Source of the DNA: Prevotella sp. HUN102
GTDB lineage: Bacteria > Bacteroidota > Bacteroidia > Bacteroidales > Bacteroidaceae
Direction of reading: 5' to 3'
DNA length: 64,000 nt
NCBI RefSeq assembly: GCF_000688375.1
Contig: NZ_JIAF01000001.1
Span: forward strand, 310,001 to 374,000
Below the pieces are notes generated by a model, which worked only from the letters and a program-made list of their open reading frames with translations, searched no databases and was not told the DNA's origin. Shown piece after piece: positions 50,408 to 60,913 of the stretch. The position numbers and the translations under genes are program-made. Numbering within the stretch: the first letter of the stretch is position 1; every line of letters begins with the position of its first letter.

Positions 50408-50974
50408 ATGGAATCAATTATCAATGCAAGAGTTCCTGAATTTAAGGTTCAGGCTTTCCAAAACGGTGAGTTCAAAACAGTTTCAAGCGAAGACATCAAG
50501 GGTAAGTGGGCTATCTTCTTCTTCTACCCGGCTGACTTCACATTCGTTTGCCCAACTGAGTTGGTAGACTTGGCTGAAAAGTACGACGAACTCCAGAAGA
50601 TGGGTGTGGAAGTATTCTCAGTAAGCTGCGATACACACTTCGTACACAAGGCTTGGTTCGACACATCCGACAGTATCAAGAAAATCAACTACACTATGCT
50701 TGCCGACCCATTGGCAGTTCTCGCAAAGGGCTTCGGAGTGTTCAAGGAAGACGAAGGACTTGCTTACCGCGGCACATTCGTAGTTGATCCGGAAGGACTT
50801 ATCAAGTTGGCAGAAGTACAGGATAACAGCGTAGGCCGCAATGCAGACGAACTTGTACGCAAGGTAAAGGCTGCCCAGTTCGTAGCTTCTCATCCGGGCG
50901 AGGTTTGCCCTGCTAAATGGAACGAAGGTGCTGAGACATTGAAGCCAAGCATCGACCTCGTTGGCAAGATCTAA
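50408..50974 (+). CDS. ahpC: Peroxiredoxin AhpC
   Basis: Reduces hydrogen peroxide and organic peroxides. The 188-aa typical 2-Cys peroxiredoxin has peroxidatic Cys48 in ADFTFVCPTEL, and resolving Cys167 in HPGEVCPAKW. The DTHFVHKAWFDTS and FKEDEGLAYRGTFVVDPEG segments are standard. It is recycled by AhpF, encoded 309 bp downstream on the same strand. Full length. Confidence 0.97.
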   Translation: MESIINARVPEFKVQAFQNGEFKTVSSEDIKGKWAIFFFYPADFTFVCPTELVDLAEKYDELQKMGVEVFSVSCDTHFVHKAWFDTSDSIKKINYTMLADPLAVLAKGFGVFKEDEGLAYRGTFVVDPEGLIKLAEVQDNSVGRNADELVRKVKAAQFVASHPGEVCPAKWNEGAETLKPSIDLVGKI

Positions 50975-51282
50975 AGAGGAAAAATAACAAAAACATTATG
51001 GATAGTCTCGCGCTCTCCACGCCTCACCTGTTCCCAAATAGTGGAACGATTGCTGCAAGGCAATCACAGGGAAAGGCTGGATGGCACGAGACTTTTTCGT
51101 AGAATTTATTTACCAAAACATTGGCAAAGAGGGATGACCGACCGGCATCTGGAATTGACTGACGCAGTTTCTGCATCTGTGTTCAATCGGTTAGTCCGAT
51201 AAAACCAATGATAATCATAGCCGCTCGGACATTCAAAAGTCCTCTTCCTTTGAGAAGAAAAGAGTGGAAAGTTTTCAGAATA
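50975..51282 (+). other. ahpC-ahpF intergenic region
   Basis: No gene seen. It contains an imperfect GC-rich stretch (50998-51090) that may fold and attenuate between the two genes, and a frame upstream of the ahpF ATG (from 51208) that is open but not family-like. Confidence 0.4.
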
Positions 51283-52842
51283 ATGTTAGATAAAAGCATA
51301 TTAGAACAAGTAAAAGGTATCTTTGCTTCGCTGAAGTCGGAGATTACCTTCGCTGCAAAGTTCAGCAGCAACGATGAAAAGAAGGGCGAGCTTCAGGAGT
51401 TTCTCAACGATTTTGCATCAACGTCTGATAAGTTGAACGTAGAATATACGGAAGAAGACGATGCAAAGCTCCATTTCAGCCTGTTAAAGGACCGCAAGCA
51501 GACGGGCATCACTTTCCGAGGCATACCAAACGGACACGAGTTTACCTCGCTTCTCCTTGCCGTTCTCAACACGGACGGACAGGGAAAGAACTTCCCCGAC
51601 GAGACCATTCAGCGTCGCATTAAGGCTCTGAAGGGCAAGATTGCACTGAAGACTTACGTCTCGCTGACCTGTACAAACTGTCCTGACGTGGTGCAGGCAC
51701 TGAACCTGATGTCTCTTATCAACCCCAATATCTCTCACGAGATGATTGACGGCAGCATATTCCAGCAAGAAGCAAGCGACCTTAACATACAGGGCGTGCC
51801 TGCTGTCTACTGTGGCGACGAGTCGCTGCACATTGGCCGTGGCGATCTCGGGCTGCTGCTTCAGGAACTGGAAGATATGGTGGGCAGCGAAACCGACGAC
51901 AATGCTGAACCCATCGAGCGCGAATACGACGTAATCGTGCTCGGAGGAGGCCCTGCCGGTGCTTCGGCTGCCATCTATTCAGCCCGAAAGGGATTGCGTG
52001 TGGCAGTAGTTGCCGAGCGAATCGGTGGTCAGGTAAACGACACGACAGGGATTCAGAATCTCATTTCCGTGCCAATGACAAACGGTGTTCAGCTCGCTGC
52101 CGACCTCAAGAAGCATCTTGAGACCTATCCTATCGACCTTTTCGAGCACCGTAAGATTAAGAACGTTGAGCTTGACGGCAAGATGAAGAGCATAAGCGTG
52201 AAAGGCGGCGAAACGTTCAAGGCTCCGGCAGTCATCATTGCAACAGGTGCAAGCTGGCGACGTCTGAACGTGGGCGACGAAGCTAAATATATCGGCCACG
52301 GTGTTCACTTCTGTCAGCACTGCGACGGTCCTTTCTACAAGGGCAAGAACGTTGCCGTTATCGGTGGAGGTAACTCCGGAATGGAGGCAGCCATCGACTT
52401 GGCAGGCATCTGCAGCAACGTTACCGTGTTTGAATTTGGCGATACGCCAAAGGCAGATACCGTTCTTCAGGAGAAAGCTGCAAGTCTGAATAACCTCACG
52501 ATAAAGACAAATTCGCAGACAACCAACGTAAAGGGCGACGGCACAAAGCTCACTCAGCTCACGGTAAAGGACCGTACAACTGAGGTGGAAACCGATTACG
52601 ATTTCGACGGTGTGTTTGTTCAGATTGGTCTGGCTGCCAATACAGACCCATTCAGGGATGTTCTGGAACTCACTCCACACCACGAAATCAAGGTGGATGA
52701 GTTCTGCCGCACCTCAATTCCGGGCGTCTATGCAGCCGGCGACGTTACGAACGTGCCTTACAAGCAGATTATAATCGCGATGGGAGAAGGTGCGAAAGCC
52801 TCTCTCTCTGCGTTCGACGACCGTCTGCGAGGCATCATCTAA
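51283..52842 (+). CDS. ahpF: Alkyl hydroperoxide reductase subunit F
   Basis: The flavoprotein that passes electrons from NADH to AhpC. The 519-aa protein has the N-terminal double-thioredoxin domain with CTNCPD, then the FAD domain ([21 protein letters not shown]), the active-site CQHCDGP, the NAD(P) motif ([19 protein letters not shown]), and the closing FAD segment ([15 protein letters not shown]). I placed the start at 51283 ([14 protein letters not shown]), as in the family. A strong terminator follows. Confidence 0.97.
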   Translation: MLDKSILEQVKGIFASLKSEITFAAKFSSNDEKKGELQEFLNDFASTSDKLNVEYTEEDDAKLHFSLLKDRKQTGITFRGIPNGHEFTSLLLAVLNTDGQGKNFPDETIQRRIKALKGKIALKTYVSLTCTNCPDVVQALNLMSLINPNISHEMIDGSIFQQEASDLNIQGVPAVYCGDESLHIGRGDLGLLLQELEDMVGSETDDNAEPIEREYDVIVLGGGPAGASAAIYSARKGLRVAVVAERIGGQVNDTTGIQNLISVPMTNGVQLAADLKKHLETYPIDLFEHRKIKNVELDGKMKSISVKGGETFKAPAVIIATGASWRRLNVGDEAKYIGHGVHFCQHCDGPFYKGKNVAVIGGGNSGMEAAIDLAGICSNVTVFEFGDTPKADTVLQEKAASLNNLTIKTNSQTTNVKGDGTKLTQLTVKDRTTEVETDYDFDGVFVQIGLAANTDPFRDVLELTPHHEIKVDEFCRTSIPGVYAAGDVTNVPYKQIIIAMGEGAKASLSAFDDRLRGII

Positions 52843-52862
52843 ATCTCTGATGGCTATAAACG

Positions 52863-52896
52863 ATAAAGGGGAAAGCACGCAGGCTTTCCCCTTTAT
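52863..52896 (+). terminator. Terminator after ahpF
   Basis: ATAAAGGGGAAAGC (52863-52876) pairs perfectly with GCTTTCCCCTTTAT (52883-52896), followed by TGTTTT. Confidence 0.9.
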
Positions 52897-53036
52897 TGTT
52901 TTAAGGCAGATGTAGTGGCAGTCAGTCAGTCCTTATATAGGAGCTAACTGTTGCAGTTCTGCTTTTCCTTTGCAGGCTTGAAGCTATGATACGAGCCGTC
53001 TGCCCGTTTATCAACCTGTCAAATATATTCAGATTC

Positions 53037-53885
53037 TCAACAGCAATCCCAACTATACAGCACTTTGCTGAAATCGCAACGCTTCAAATCCTCCAAGTTG
53101 ATGAAGAAGTTTCCTACTCCTACATCGCCCCACATAATGATTTCATTGCCATCCTCATCGTCCACAGAATCAAGTTGCAGCAATACCGTATCGTAAGGAC
53201 TGTCAGAATCGCGTGGGTCATCCTGTGTAAAGAACGGATAACCGAGCATATTGCTTGTAGTATCATCGCCCAGTTCCTCGTCCATATAGCTGTGTTCTTC
53301 CTCTGTGAAATATTCGTCTACATCAAAATCTTCCACCTCTTCATCATACACCTCTTTAAGAATGTCCTGTATTTCGTCGCCAATCAAATCCCAGTACTCC
53401 CTCGTAAGGTAAGTTGTCTTCCATACAAGATGGAAAGGACATTCTTTAAAGACAGGCAAGTCTTCGCTCTCCTTGCAGGTTTTTATGCCTAAAGCTTTCA
53501 CTGCTTCTTCCGTAACCGTTTTGTCTACCTCGGGATGATACACCACTCTATATCCGTTCTGCACGCCGAGATTGTCGAAATCCAGCCCCATCAGATAACC
53601 TTCCGCATCGTCTTCTATGAAAAACTGCAGGATGCCTTTCTCAGGAAGCGGTGCTTTTGTTTTCTCTTCTTCAAGATTAATCTGTGCCAACAGCACGAGC
53701 TTTTCGCCCTTTTTGTTGGTCGGATAGTCCTGTTTCAAGTCCCAATAAGGCACTCCACCCAATTTAGTACCCGTGAGTGTCATTTCTTCCTCCACGGCAT
53801 ACTTCACCACATAGGCCTCCTTCGCAGTTCGCTTCTTGAGCTCTTCCACGATTCTGATTGTTTTTTCACTAATGTTGTTTGCCAT
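53037..53885 (-). CDS. DUF1963 (YwqG family) protein
   Basis: A 282-aa soluble protein of the YwqG/DUF1963 type: TKLGGVPYWDLKQDYPTNKKGEKLVLLAQINLEE near the start, GILQFFIEDD, NGYRVVYHPE, KMLGYPFFTQDDPR-like NMLGYPFFTQDDPRD, and the ending IIMWGDVGVGNFFINLEDLKRCDFSKVLYSWDCC. Function is not established for the family. The start is set at the ATG at 53885 (MANNISEKT). The middle is strongly acidic (residues 180-230). Confidence 0.88.
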   Translation of the reverse strand: MANNISEKTIRIVEELKKRTAKEAYVVKYAVEEEMTLTGTKLGGVPYWDLKQDYPTNKKGEKLVLLAQINLEEEKTKAPLPEKGILQFFIEDDAEGYLMGLDFDNLGVQNGYRVVYHPEVDKTVTEEAVKALGIKTCKESEDLPVFKECPFHLVWKTTYLTREYWDLIGDEIQDILKEVYDEEVEDFDVDEYFTEEEHSYMDEELGDDTTSNMLGYPFFTQDDPRDSDSPYDTVLLQLDSVDDEDGNEIIMWGDVGVGNFFINLEDLKRCDFSKVLYSWDCC

Positions 53886-54024
53886 ATCTGTTCTGTTTGG
53901 GTTAGTTAATCGTATAACAGCGCAAAGATAAGGCATTGGAAGCAGATAAACAAATCTTTTCGATGCAAATAGTTCTTAAAAAATGTTGGATTGCAGGCTA
54001 AAAACGAACTCTGACACACAAAAG

Positions 54025-54060
54025 AAAATGGCTAACGCAGTTGGTTGCGTTAGCCATTTT
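54025..54060. terminator. Terminator between DUF1963 and spt
   Basis: AAAATGGCTAACGCA (54025-54039) pairs perfectly with TGCGTTAGCCATTTT (54046-54060). It ends the minus-strand synthase gene. Confidence 0.9.
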
Positions 54061-54083
54061 ATATTTCATTTCAGGGAAAATGC

Positions 54084-55274
54084 TTACTTGATGATTCCTT
54101 CTTCCTTGAAAATTGCTTTGAGAATTTCAACGCCTCGCTCCACCTGCTCCTTTGTGTGGGTTGCCATCAGTGCAAAACGCACCAAGGTGTCTTGCGGTGC
54201 ACAAGCCGGAGGAATTACCGGATTGATGAACACGCCCGCTTCGTAGGCTTTCATCGTGATGATGAAGGTTTTGTAGGCATCGTGAACATACAATGGAATG
54301 ATAGGGCTTTCGGTCTCTCCTATCTCGAAACCTTCCTCACGGAAACGCTTCAGCGCATAGTTGGTAACGTCCCAAAGACGCTGGATTCTTTCAGGTTCTT
54401 TCTGAAGAATGTGCAGTGCCTCGAGCGCGGCAGCCGTAGCCGATGGCGTGTTGCTCGCAGAGAAAATATAGGTTCTGCAAGTATGACGGAGATAATTGAT
54501 GGTATCCTTGTCGCCGGCAATGAATCCTCCGATGGATGCAAGGCTCTTTGAGAATGTACCCATAATGAGATCAACCTCGTCTGTCAGTCCGAAATGGTCG
54601 CAGACGCCCCTGCCCTCTTTTCCGAATACGCCGAGACCGTGTGCCTCGTCCACCATCACGGAGCAGTTGTACTTCTTCTTCAGGGCAATGATTTCGGGCA
54701 GTTTGGCGAGGTCTCCTTCCATAGAGAAAACTCCGTCTACAACAATCAGCTTGATGGCTTCCTGTGGAAGTTTCTGAAGCACGCGCTCCAAATCTTCCAT
54801 ATCGTTGTGCTTGTAGTGCAACTGGGTGGCAAAGCTGAGACGGCGGCCGTCAATGATGCTTGCGTGGTCGCGGTCGTCGCAGATGATATAGTCGCCACGG
54901 CCGACAACCATCGCTATAACTCCGGCATTTACAGAAAAACCAGTTGAGAAGCAAAGAACATCTTCCTTTTGAGTAAATGCTGCCAGTTCCCTTTCAAGCT
55001 GAACGTGCAAGTCGAGTGTACCGTTCAGGAAACGACTACCTGCACAACCAGTTCCGTATTTATCCAAGGCCTTCTTTCCCGCTTCGATTACACGTGGGTC
55101 GTTTGGCAAGCCTGTATAGGCATTCGAACCAAACATCAGAATCTTATGACCGTCGATATCGGTAACCTCGGTTCCTTGCTTACTCGTGATTTCGCGAAAA
55201 TACGGATACACGCCCGCATCCATATATTTTTGCGGCTCACGGTAATTCTTGTACTTGTCTTGTAATTGTCCCAT
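54084..55274 (-). CDS. spt: Serine palmitoyltransferase-like alpha-oxoamine synthase
   Basis: A 396-aa PLP enzyme of the KBL/BioF/SPT family, which joins an acyl-CoA and an amino acid with loss of CO2. Marks: YGTGCAGSRFLNGTLDLHVQLE, FSTGFSVNAGVIAM, DRDHASIIDGRRLS, VDEAHGLGVFGKEGRG, and the PLP lysine in MGTFSKSLASIGGF. The MGxLQDKYKNYREPQKYMDAGVYPYFRE beginning is that of Bacteroidota sphingolipid-forming serine palmitoyltransferases, so I prefer that over glycine C-acetyltransferase. It would commit serine and palmitoyl-CoA to sphingolipid synthesis. Confidence 0.85.
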   Translation of the reverse strand: MGQLQDKYKNYREPQKYMDAGVYPYFREITSKQGTEVTDIDGHKILMFGSNAYTGLPNDPRVIEAGKKALDKYGTGCAGSRFLNGTLDLHVQLERELAAFTQKEDVLCFSTGFSVNAGVIAMVVGRGDYIICDDRDHASIIDGRRLSFATQLHYKHNDMEDLERVLQKLPQEAIKLIVVDGVFSMEGDLAKLPEIIALKKKYNCSVMVDEAHGLGVFGKEGRGVCDHFGLTDEVDLIMGTFSKSLASIGGFIAGDKDTINYLRHTCRTYIFSASNTPSATAAALEALHILQKEPERIQRLWDVTNYALKRFREEGFEIGETESPIIPLYVHDAYKTFIITMKAYEAGVFINPVIPPACAPQDTLVRFALMATHTKEQVERGVEILKAIFKEEGIIK

Positions 55275-55461
55275 TATAATTAAGGTGTAGTTTACCTAAC
55301 TACGATTTATTTGGCTGCAAAGATACAACTTTTGAGCGATAATTATACAAAAATGCGAAGAAAACTGCATTTTAAAGTTTTTTTCGTATTAAAAATTTAA
55401 TATAAAGTTTATATAGTTGTAAATTTGCAGTTCAGTTTTGTTTGAGTTTGCAGCAACTTGT

Positions 55462-56490
55462 ATGAAGAAGAAAATCGTATTTATTATCAATCCGAATTCC
55501 GGTGCCGTGAAGAAAGACGGCATACCGGAATTGATTGAAAAATATATCGACAAGGAACAGTTTGACTGTCAGATACAATACACCGAATACGCCGGACACG
55601 CAACTGAATTATCCCGTCAAGCCGTTGAAAAGCAGACAGAGGTCGTGGTGGCAGTTGGCGGTGACGGCACCGTAAACGAAATTGGCCGGGCATTGGTCAA
55701 TACGGATACGGCTATGGGCATTCTGCCCTGTGGCTCGGGAAACGGTTTGGCAAGACATCTTGCCCTCCCCCTCAACATCAGGAAAAGCATTGAGATTCTG
55801 AATCAATACGACGTTCAGGCTCTCGACTACGGAATCATCAACAATATTCCCTTCTTCTGCACGTGTGGTATGGGGTTCGACGCCTTCATTTCTATGAAAT
55901 TTGCAGAGGCAGGCAAGCGCGGAGTGATCACCTATGTGCAGAAAGTGCTCGAGGAAGGGCTGAAGTACAAGCCTCAGACTTATGAAATCGAAGATGAAAC
56001 GGGTGTTCACAAGTATAAGGCCTTCCTCATTTCAGTTGCCAATGCCTCGCAATACGGAAACAATGCCTACATAGCTCCGCAGGCATCAATGAGCGACGGC
56101 TATCTGGACGTAATCATTATGGAGCCTTTCGATGTGCTCGAGGCACCGCAGGTTGCCATCGATATGCTCAACAAGACGCTGAACAAGAACACCAAGATAA
56201 AGACTTTCAGGGCGAAAAGCATACACATTCATCGGGAATCCGAGGGTGTGATACACTATGACGGAGACCCGATTGAGGCAGAAGCAGACGTGAATATCTC
56301 GCTCGTGAAAAGTGGGATAAAGATTATTGTCAATCACGACGAGAACACGATTCAGTGTCAGCCGAATTTCATTCAGAATGCTTTTTCCGAACTTTTCTGC
56401 AATATAGACCATATCAGAAAGGAAATGACCAAGCAAGGCAGAAAGGTGCAGGCGTTAAACAAAGTTATTCTCCGCAAGCTGAAGAACTAA
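55462..56490 (+). CDS. Diacylglycerol/lipid kinase family protein
   Basis: A 342-aa DAGK_cat protein, which phosphorylates lipid hydroxyls with ATP. Marks: IINPNSGAVKKDGIPEL, VVAVGGDGTVNEIGRAL (nucleotide loop), GILPCGSGNGLARHL, and the ending VIHYDGDPIEAEADV. The C-terminal 40 residues past the family domain are basic. A sphingosine or diacylglycerol substrate is possible given the neighbouring spt gene, which is divergently transcribed. The start at 55462 gives the family-like MKKKIVFIINPNSG. Its stop overlaps the start of trmN6. Confidence 0.9.
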   Translation: MKKKIVFIINPNSGAVKKDGIPELIEKYIDKEQFDCQIQYTEYAGHATELSRQAVEKQTEVVVAVGGDGTVNEIGRALVNTDTAMGILPCGSGNGLARHLALPLNIRKSIEILNQYDVQALDYGIINNIPFFCTCGMGFDAFISMKFAEAGKRGVITYVQKVLEEGLKYKPQTYEIEDETGVHKYKAFLISVANASQYGNNAYIAPQASMSDGYLDVIIMEPFDVLEAPQVAIDMLNKTLNKNTKIKTFRAKSIHIHRESEGVIHYDGDPIEAEADVNISLVKSGIKIIVNHDENTIQCQPNFIQNAFSELFCNIDHIRKEMTKQGRKVQALNKVILRKLKN

Positions 56491-57200
56491 TGGACTTTAC
56501 ATTCAAGCAGTTTCAGATAAGACAGGACAGGTGCGCAATGAAGGTTGGCACCGATGGTGTGCTGCTGGGTGCTTGGGCGAAAGGGGGAGAAAGAATACTG
56601 GATATTGGCACGGGAACCGGGCTTGTCGCCCTGATGATGGCGCAGAGACACCCCGCTTCATCGGTTGATGCCATCGAAATAGACAGAGAGGCTGCTCTTC
56701 AGGCAGAAGAAAACTTTGCCGATTCGGGCTTTTCGCACAGGCTTAAAGCATTCCATACCTCCTTGCAGCGTTTTGCTCAAGATGCAGAAGAAACAGGAGA
56801 GTTGGGAAGATATGATGCCATTGTGAGCAATCCTCCCTACTTCGTGGATTCATTGAAAAATAACGAACAAAACAAAACGATAGCAAGGCATACGGAAACA
56901 TTGTCTTTCAAGGACTTGATAAACTGTGCCTGCAAACTTCTGAAAGACGATGGATGCCTCTCGCTGGTATTACCTTCAGGTGCCAAACACCTGATTGAAT
57001 TAGAATGTATAAGTTACGGATTTTCAATCAGTAAGCTCGTTTACATAAAAACAAAGTCAAACAAAAAAACCAAACGCATATTATTGGAATTGACGAAAGT
57101 GCCACAGCCCTGCTCTGAAGAGGAAGTTTCTTTGATGAATGACGATTCGAGCCGGTCGTATTGGTATGAAAATCTTACGAAAGAATTTTACATTAAATAA
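56490..57200 (+). CDS. trmN6: tRNA1(Val) A37 N6-methyltransferase, TrmN6/YfiC family
   Basis: A 236-aa Rossmann-fold methyltransferase: MDFTFKQFQIRQDRCAMKVGTDGVLLGAWA is the family N-terminus, LDIGTGTGLVALMMAQR binds SAM, and IVSNPPYFV is the N6-adenine NPPY motif. It should methylate A37 of tRNA-Val. It begins inside the stop of the lipid kinase gene (TAATG), so the two are coupled; the reading is open further upstream, but the ATG at 56490 is family-like. Confidence 0.92.
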   Translation: MDFTFKQFQIRQDRCAMKVGTDGVLLGAWAKGGERILDIGTGTGLVALMMAQRHPASSVDAIEIDREAALQAEENFADSGFSHRLKAFHTSLQRFAQDAEETGELGRYDAIVSNPPYFVDSLKNNEQNKTIARHTETLSFKDLINCACKLLKDDGCLSLVLPSGAKHLIELECISYGFSISKLVYIKTKSNKKTKRILLELTKVPQPCSEEEVSLMNDDSSRSYWYENLTKEFYIK

Positions 57201-57276
57201 AATTTCCCCTATTTATATTTATGTATTATTAAGATTAAAGATAGGTCAATGATTAACCTCTTTCATTTTAATTTTG

Positions 57277-57284
57277 TAATTTTG
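57277..57284 (+). promoter_or_regulatory. -7 box of the lon operon
   Basis: TAATTTTG, 26 bp upstream of the lon ATG, with a TTTC/TTTT-rich -33 region near 57259. Confidence 0.55.
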
Positions 57285-57310
57285 CACGTCAAATTATTAT
57301 TGAAAACTTG

Positions 57311-59773
57311 ATGAAACAAAATAATTCTATACAAATGTTTGCCGATTACGAAGGCGATCTCCCCGAATTGGACGTTAAGATAGAGGGAGAAATACCAGTT
57401 TTTGTAACTCGCAATCTTGTAATGTTTCCGGGAGTATTGATGCCGGTTCTCGTTGGCAGAAAGGCAACGCTCAAGTTAGTAAAATTTTTAGAACAGAATC
57501 CGGGTAAGGTGTTTGCTGTTGTCAGTCAGAAAGACGGCAATGTGGACATCCCTGAAGAAAAGGATTTATACCGTACTGGTATTTATGCGCGGCTCGTTCG
57601 TGCGTTCGATATGCCCGGAATTGAGAATGGAGAAAGCCGGACGGCTATCCTTCAGGGACTCGGTCGCTGTAAACTCGAAAAGATTACAACCGACGAACCC
57701 TTTATGATGGGATTGACAACAGCAATGCCGGATGAGATTGCCGACAAGCACGACAAGGAATTTACGACGGCTGTCAATGATATGAAGCTGACGGCAAAGG
57801 AATATATTCACGGCAGCGATGAGATTCCCGATGATTCTCAGTTTGCATTGGACAACATTACCAACCCTATTGTCTCCGTGAATTATGTGTGCTCGAATAT
57901 GCCGTTCAGTATATCCGACAAGATGCACCTGCTTGAAGAGGAATCCATCAAGGATCGTTTGTTCCGTCTGATGAAGATTCTGAACAGGGAAATACAGTTC
58001 CAGCATTTGCGCCAGAACATCCGTTCAAAGACACGTGAAGACCTTGACGAACAGCAGCGTGAGTATTTCCTGCATCAGCAAATCAAGAATATTCAGGAGG
58101 AATTGGGCGATGGCGAGTCTGCTCCGGAGCGTAAGGAACTCATCGAAAAGAGCAAGAAGAAGAAATGGCCGGAAGAAATCGAAAAGGTATTCCAAAAGGA
58201 ACTCGACAAGCTGAACACGCTCAATCCTCAGAGTCCTGATTACAGCGTGCAGGTAAACTATTTGCAGACGATGGTTAATCTTCCTTGGAATGAATATACA
58301 AAGGACGATTTGGATCTGAAACGTGCGCAGAAGGTGCTCGACCGAGACCATTACGGAATGGAGAAAGTCAAGGAACGCATTCTTGAATATATGGCAGTGC
58401 TGAAGCTGAAAGGCAGTATGAAGTCGCCGATTCTGTGTCTTTACGGCCCTCCGGGAGTCGGAAAGACCAGTCTTGGAAAGAGTATTGCAGAATCTATGAA
58501 GCGCAAGTACGTGCGTATGTCGCTGGGTGGTCTTCACGATGAATCGGAAATCCGCGGCCATCGGCGCACATACATCGGTGCAATGCCCGGCAGAATCGTT
58601 AAGAACATTCAGAAAGCAGGTTCTTCCAACCCTGTTTTCATTCTCGATGAAATAGACAAGGTTGCGCAGAACACGGTTCACGGCGATCCGTCTTCAGCTC
58701 TTCTGGAAGTGTTGGACCCTGAACAGAACAATGCCTTCCACGATAATTATCTCGATTTGGACTATGATTTGTCGAAAATTCTGTTTGTAGCAACAGCCAA
58801 CGACATCAATACGATACCCAAACCTCTGCTCGACCGCATGGAACTGATTGAGGTTTCGGGCTATATTACAGAAGAGAAAATAGAGATTGCAAAGCGTCAT
58901 CTTTTCCCGAAAGAACTGTCGAACACGGGGCTTGACATATCAAATCCAAAGCTGAAGTTCACAAAACCTGCTCTGGAAAAGATTATTGAGAGCTACACAC
59001 GTGAGAGCGGTGTCCGCCAATTAGAGAAGCAGGTAAACAAAGCTCTCCGTAAATTGGCTTACAAACAAGCCGTTGATGAGGTGTTGCCATACGACAAGAT
59101 TTCTCCGGTGGAACTGGAAGACTTGCTCGGAAAGCCTCCTTTCTATCGCGATATCTACCAAGGAAACGACTATGCAGGCGTTGTAACGGGCTTGGCTTGG
59201 ACGAGCGTTGGCGGAGAAATTCTCTTTATTGAGACTTCGCTGTCGAAAGGAAAGGCAGGCAAACTTACATTGACTGGTAATCTTGGAGACGTGATGAAGG
59301 AATCGGCTGTGATTGCATTGGAATACGTAAAGGCTCACATTGATTCGCTGAAGGTGGACTATCGGATCTTCGACCAGTGGAACATTCATATCCACGTTCC
59401 CGAAGGTGCAACGCCAAAGGACGGTCCGTCGGCGGGAATCACGATTGCAACCAGTATCGTATCGGCACTCACACAAAGAAAGGTGCGCAAGAATACGGCT
59501 ATGACAGGCGAGATTACGCTTCGCGGAAAGGTTTTGCCAGTGGGTGGAATCAAGGAGAAAATCCTTGCAGCAAAGCGTGCAGGCATCACAGATATTATAA
59601 TGTGTAAGGAGAACCGAAAGGATATTGAGGAGATTCCGGAGAAATATCGCAGGGGAGTTGAGTTCCATTACGTTGAGAATATACAGCAGGTCTGGGATTT
59701 TGCTTTGACAGACGAAATGGTGGAAAACCCTATTGACTTTTCGATTAAGGAAGAAGAAAACAAGAACAACTAA
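57311..59773 (+). CDS. lon: ATP-dependent protease Lon
   Basis: Degrades misfolded and regulatory proteins in the cytoplasm. The 820-aa protein has the LonN substrate domain ([20 protein letters not shown]), AAA+ Walker [16 protein letters not shown], Walker [12 protein letters not shown], sensor motifs, and the serine-lysine protease domain with [13 protein letters not shown] (Ser707) and [15 protein letters not shown] (Lys750). I chose the ATG at 57311. It is followed 2 bp later by tgt and shares its promoter with that operon. Confidence 0.98.
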   Translation: MKQNNSIQMFADYEGDLPELDVKIEGEIPVFVTRNLVMFPGVLMPVLVGRKATLKLVKFLEQNPGKVFAVVSQKDGNVDIPEEKDLYRTGIYARLVRAFDMPGIENGESRTAILQGLGRCKLEKITTDEPFMMGLTTAMPDEIADKHDKEFTTAVNDMKLTAKEYIHGSDEIPDDSQFALDNITNPIVSVNYVCSNMPFSISDKMHLLEEESIKDRLFRLMKILNREIQFQHLRQNIRSKTREDLDEQQREYFLHQQIKNIQEELGDGESAPERKELIEKSKKKKWPEEIEKVFQKELDKLNTLNPQSPDYSVQVNYLQTMVNLPWNEYTKDDLDLKRAQKVLDRDHYGMEKVKERILEYMAVLKLKGSMKSPILCLYGPPGVGKTSLGKSIAESMKRKYVRMSLGGLHDESEIRGHRRTYIGAMPGRIVKNIQKAGSSNPVFILDEIDKVAQNTVHGDPSSALLEVLDPEQNNAFHDNYLDLDYDLSKILFVATANDINTIPKPLLDRMELIEVSGYITEEKIEIAKRHLFPKELSNTGLDISNPKLKFTKPALEKIIESYTRESGVRQLEKQVNKALRKLAYKQAVDEVLPYDKISPVELEDLLGKPPFYRDIYQGNDYAGVVTGLAWTSVGGEILFIETSLSKGKAGKLTLTGNLGDVMKESAVIALEYVKAHIDSLKVDYRIFDQWNIHIHVPEGATPKDGPSAGITIATSIVSALTQRKVRKNTAMTGEITLRGKVLPVGGIKEKILAAKRAGITDIIMCKENRKDIEEIPEKYRRGVEFHYVENIQQVWDFALTDEMVENPIDFSIKEEENKNN

Positions 59774-59775
59774 GG

Positions 59776-60903
59776 ATGAAATTTGAACTTCAATGTACGG
59801 ATAAGGCAAGCGACGCCAGAACAGGTATCATAACAACTGACCACGGACAGATAAAGACACCTATCTTTATGCCCGTGGGTACTGCCGGAACTGTCAAAGG
59901 TGTGCATTTCTCGGAACTTGTCAATCAAGTTAAAGCTCAGATTATCCTTGGTAACACTTATCATCTCTATCTTCGTCCGGGATTGGAGATACTGAAAGCA
60001 GCCGGTGGATTGCATAAATTCAATGGCTGGGACCGTCCGATACTGACCGATTCCGGTGGTTTTCAGGTGTTTTCTTTGACTGGAATCAGAAAACTGTCCG
60101 AAGAAGGATGCGAGTTCAGAAGCCATATCGACGGCTCAAAGCACATCTTTACCCCCGAAAACGTGATGGATACAGAACGGGTTATCGGTGCTGACATAAT
60201 GATGGCATTCGATGAATGTCCTCCCGGACAGAGCGATTACAGCTATGCAAAGCGAAGTCTGGAAATGACGCAGAGATGGCTGGACCGTTGTATCAAACGT
60301 TTCAACGAGACCGAACCGTTGTATGGCTACAATCAGAGCCTCTTCCCTATCGTTCAAGGATGTACTTACAAAGATCTTCGCACAGAGGCTGCCAAGTTTA
60401 TTGCCGACAAGGGGGCAGACGGAAACGCCATCGGCGGACTTGCAGTCGGAGAACCTACGGAGGTTATGTATGAAATGATAGAGGTTGTGAATGCCATTCT
60501 ACCGAAAGACAAGCCAAGATACCTGATGGGCGTAGGTACTCCTCAGAATATTCTGGAAGGAATTGAGCGTGGAGTAGATATGTTTGACTGCGTAATGCCC
60601 ACCCGTAACGGCAGAAATGCAATGCTCTTTACCTACGACGGTACTATCAACATCAAGAACAAGAAGTGGGAAATGGACTTTTCGCCGATTGATTCGGATG
60701 GATGCGAGATAGACAAGATTACCACAAAGGCCTATCTGCACCATCTTTTCAAGGCAGGCGAACTCTTGGGAATGCAGATTGCGAGCATCCACAACATAGC
60801 ATTCTATCTCAGACTCGTAACTGATGCAAGAGAACACATTGAGAAAGGCGACTTCACTCAGTGGAAAGCATCCATAATTGATCAGTTGGGAAGAAGAATT
60901 TAA
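59776..60903 (+). CDS. tgt: tRNA-guanine transglycosylase (queuine/preQ1)
   Basis: Swaps guanine for preQ1 at position 34 of GUN-anticodon tRNAs. The 375-aa enzyme has PIFMPVGTAGTVKGVHFSEL, LTDSGGFQVFSL (catalytic Asp), GGLAVGEP, VDMFDCVMPTRNGRNA (nucleophile Asp), and the usual AYLHHLFKAGELLGMQIASIHN near the end. The zinc site that normally reads C-x-C-x-x-C before AYL is almost absent here (SDGCEIDKITTKAYLHHL, only Cys310), so the structural zinc may be missing. It starts 2 bp after lon. Confidence 0.95.
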   Translation: MKFELQCTDKASDARTGIITTDHGQIKTPIFMPVGTAGTVKGVHFSELVNQVKAQIILGNTYHLYLRPGLEILKAAGGLHKFNGWDRPILTDSGGFQVFSLTGIRKLSEEGCEFRSHIDGSKHIFTPENVMDTERVIGADIMMAFDECPPGQSDYSYAKRSLEMTQRWLDRCIKRFNETEPLYGYNQSLFPIVQGCTYKDLRTEAAKFIADKGADGNAIGGLAVGEPTEVMYEMIEVVNAILPKDKPRYLMGVGTPQNILEGIERGVDMFDCVMPTRNGRNAMLFTYDGTINIKNKKWEMDFSPIDSDGCEIDKITTKAYLHHLFKAGELLGMQIASIHNIAFYLRLVTDAREHIEKGDFTQWKASIIDQLGRRI

Positions 60904-60913
60904 TTGGTATTCA

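Noticed and set aside
51979..52683. 234-codon minus-strand frame
   Set aside because: Antisense to ahpF, which is full length with all motifs.
52986..53492. 168-codon plus-strand frame
   Set aside because: Antisense to the DUF1963 gene, whose product matches the family across its full length.
58025..59809. Two long minus-strand frames (218 and 262 codons)
   Set aside because: Both are antisense to lon, which is intact.
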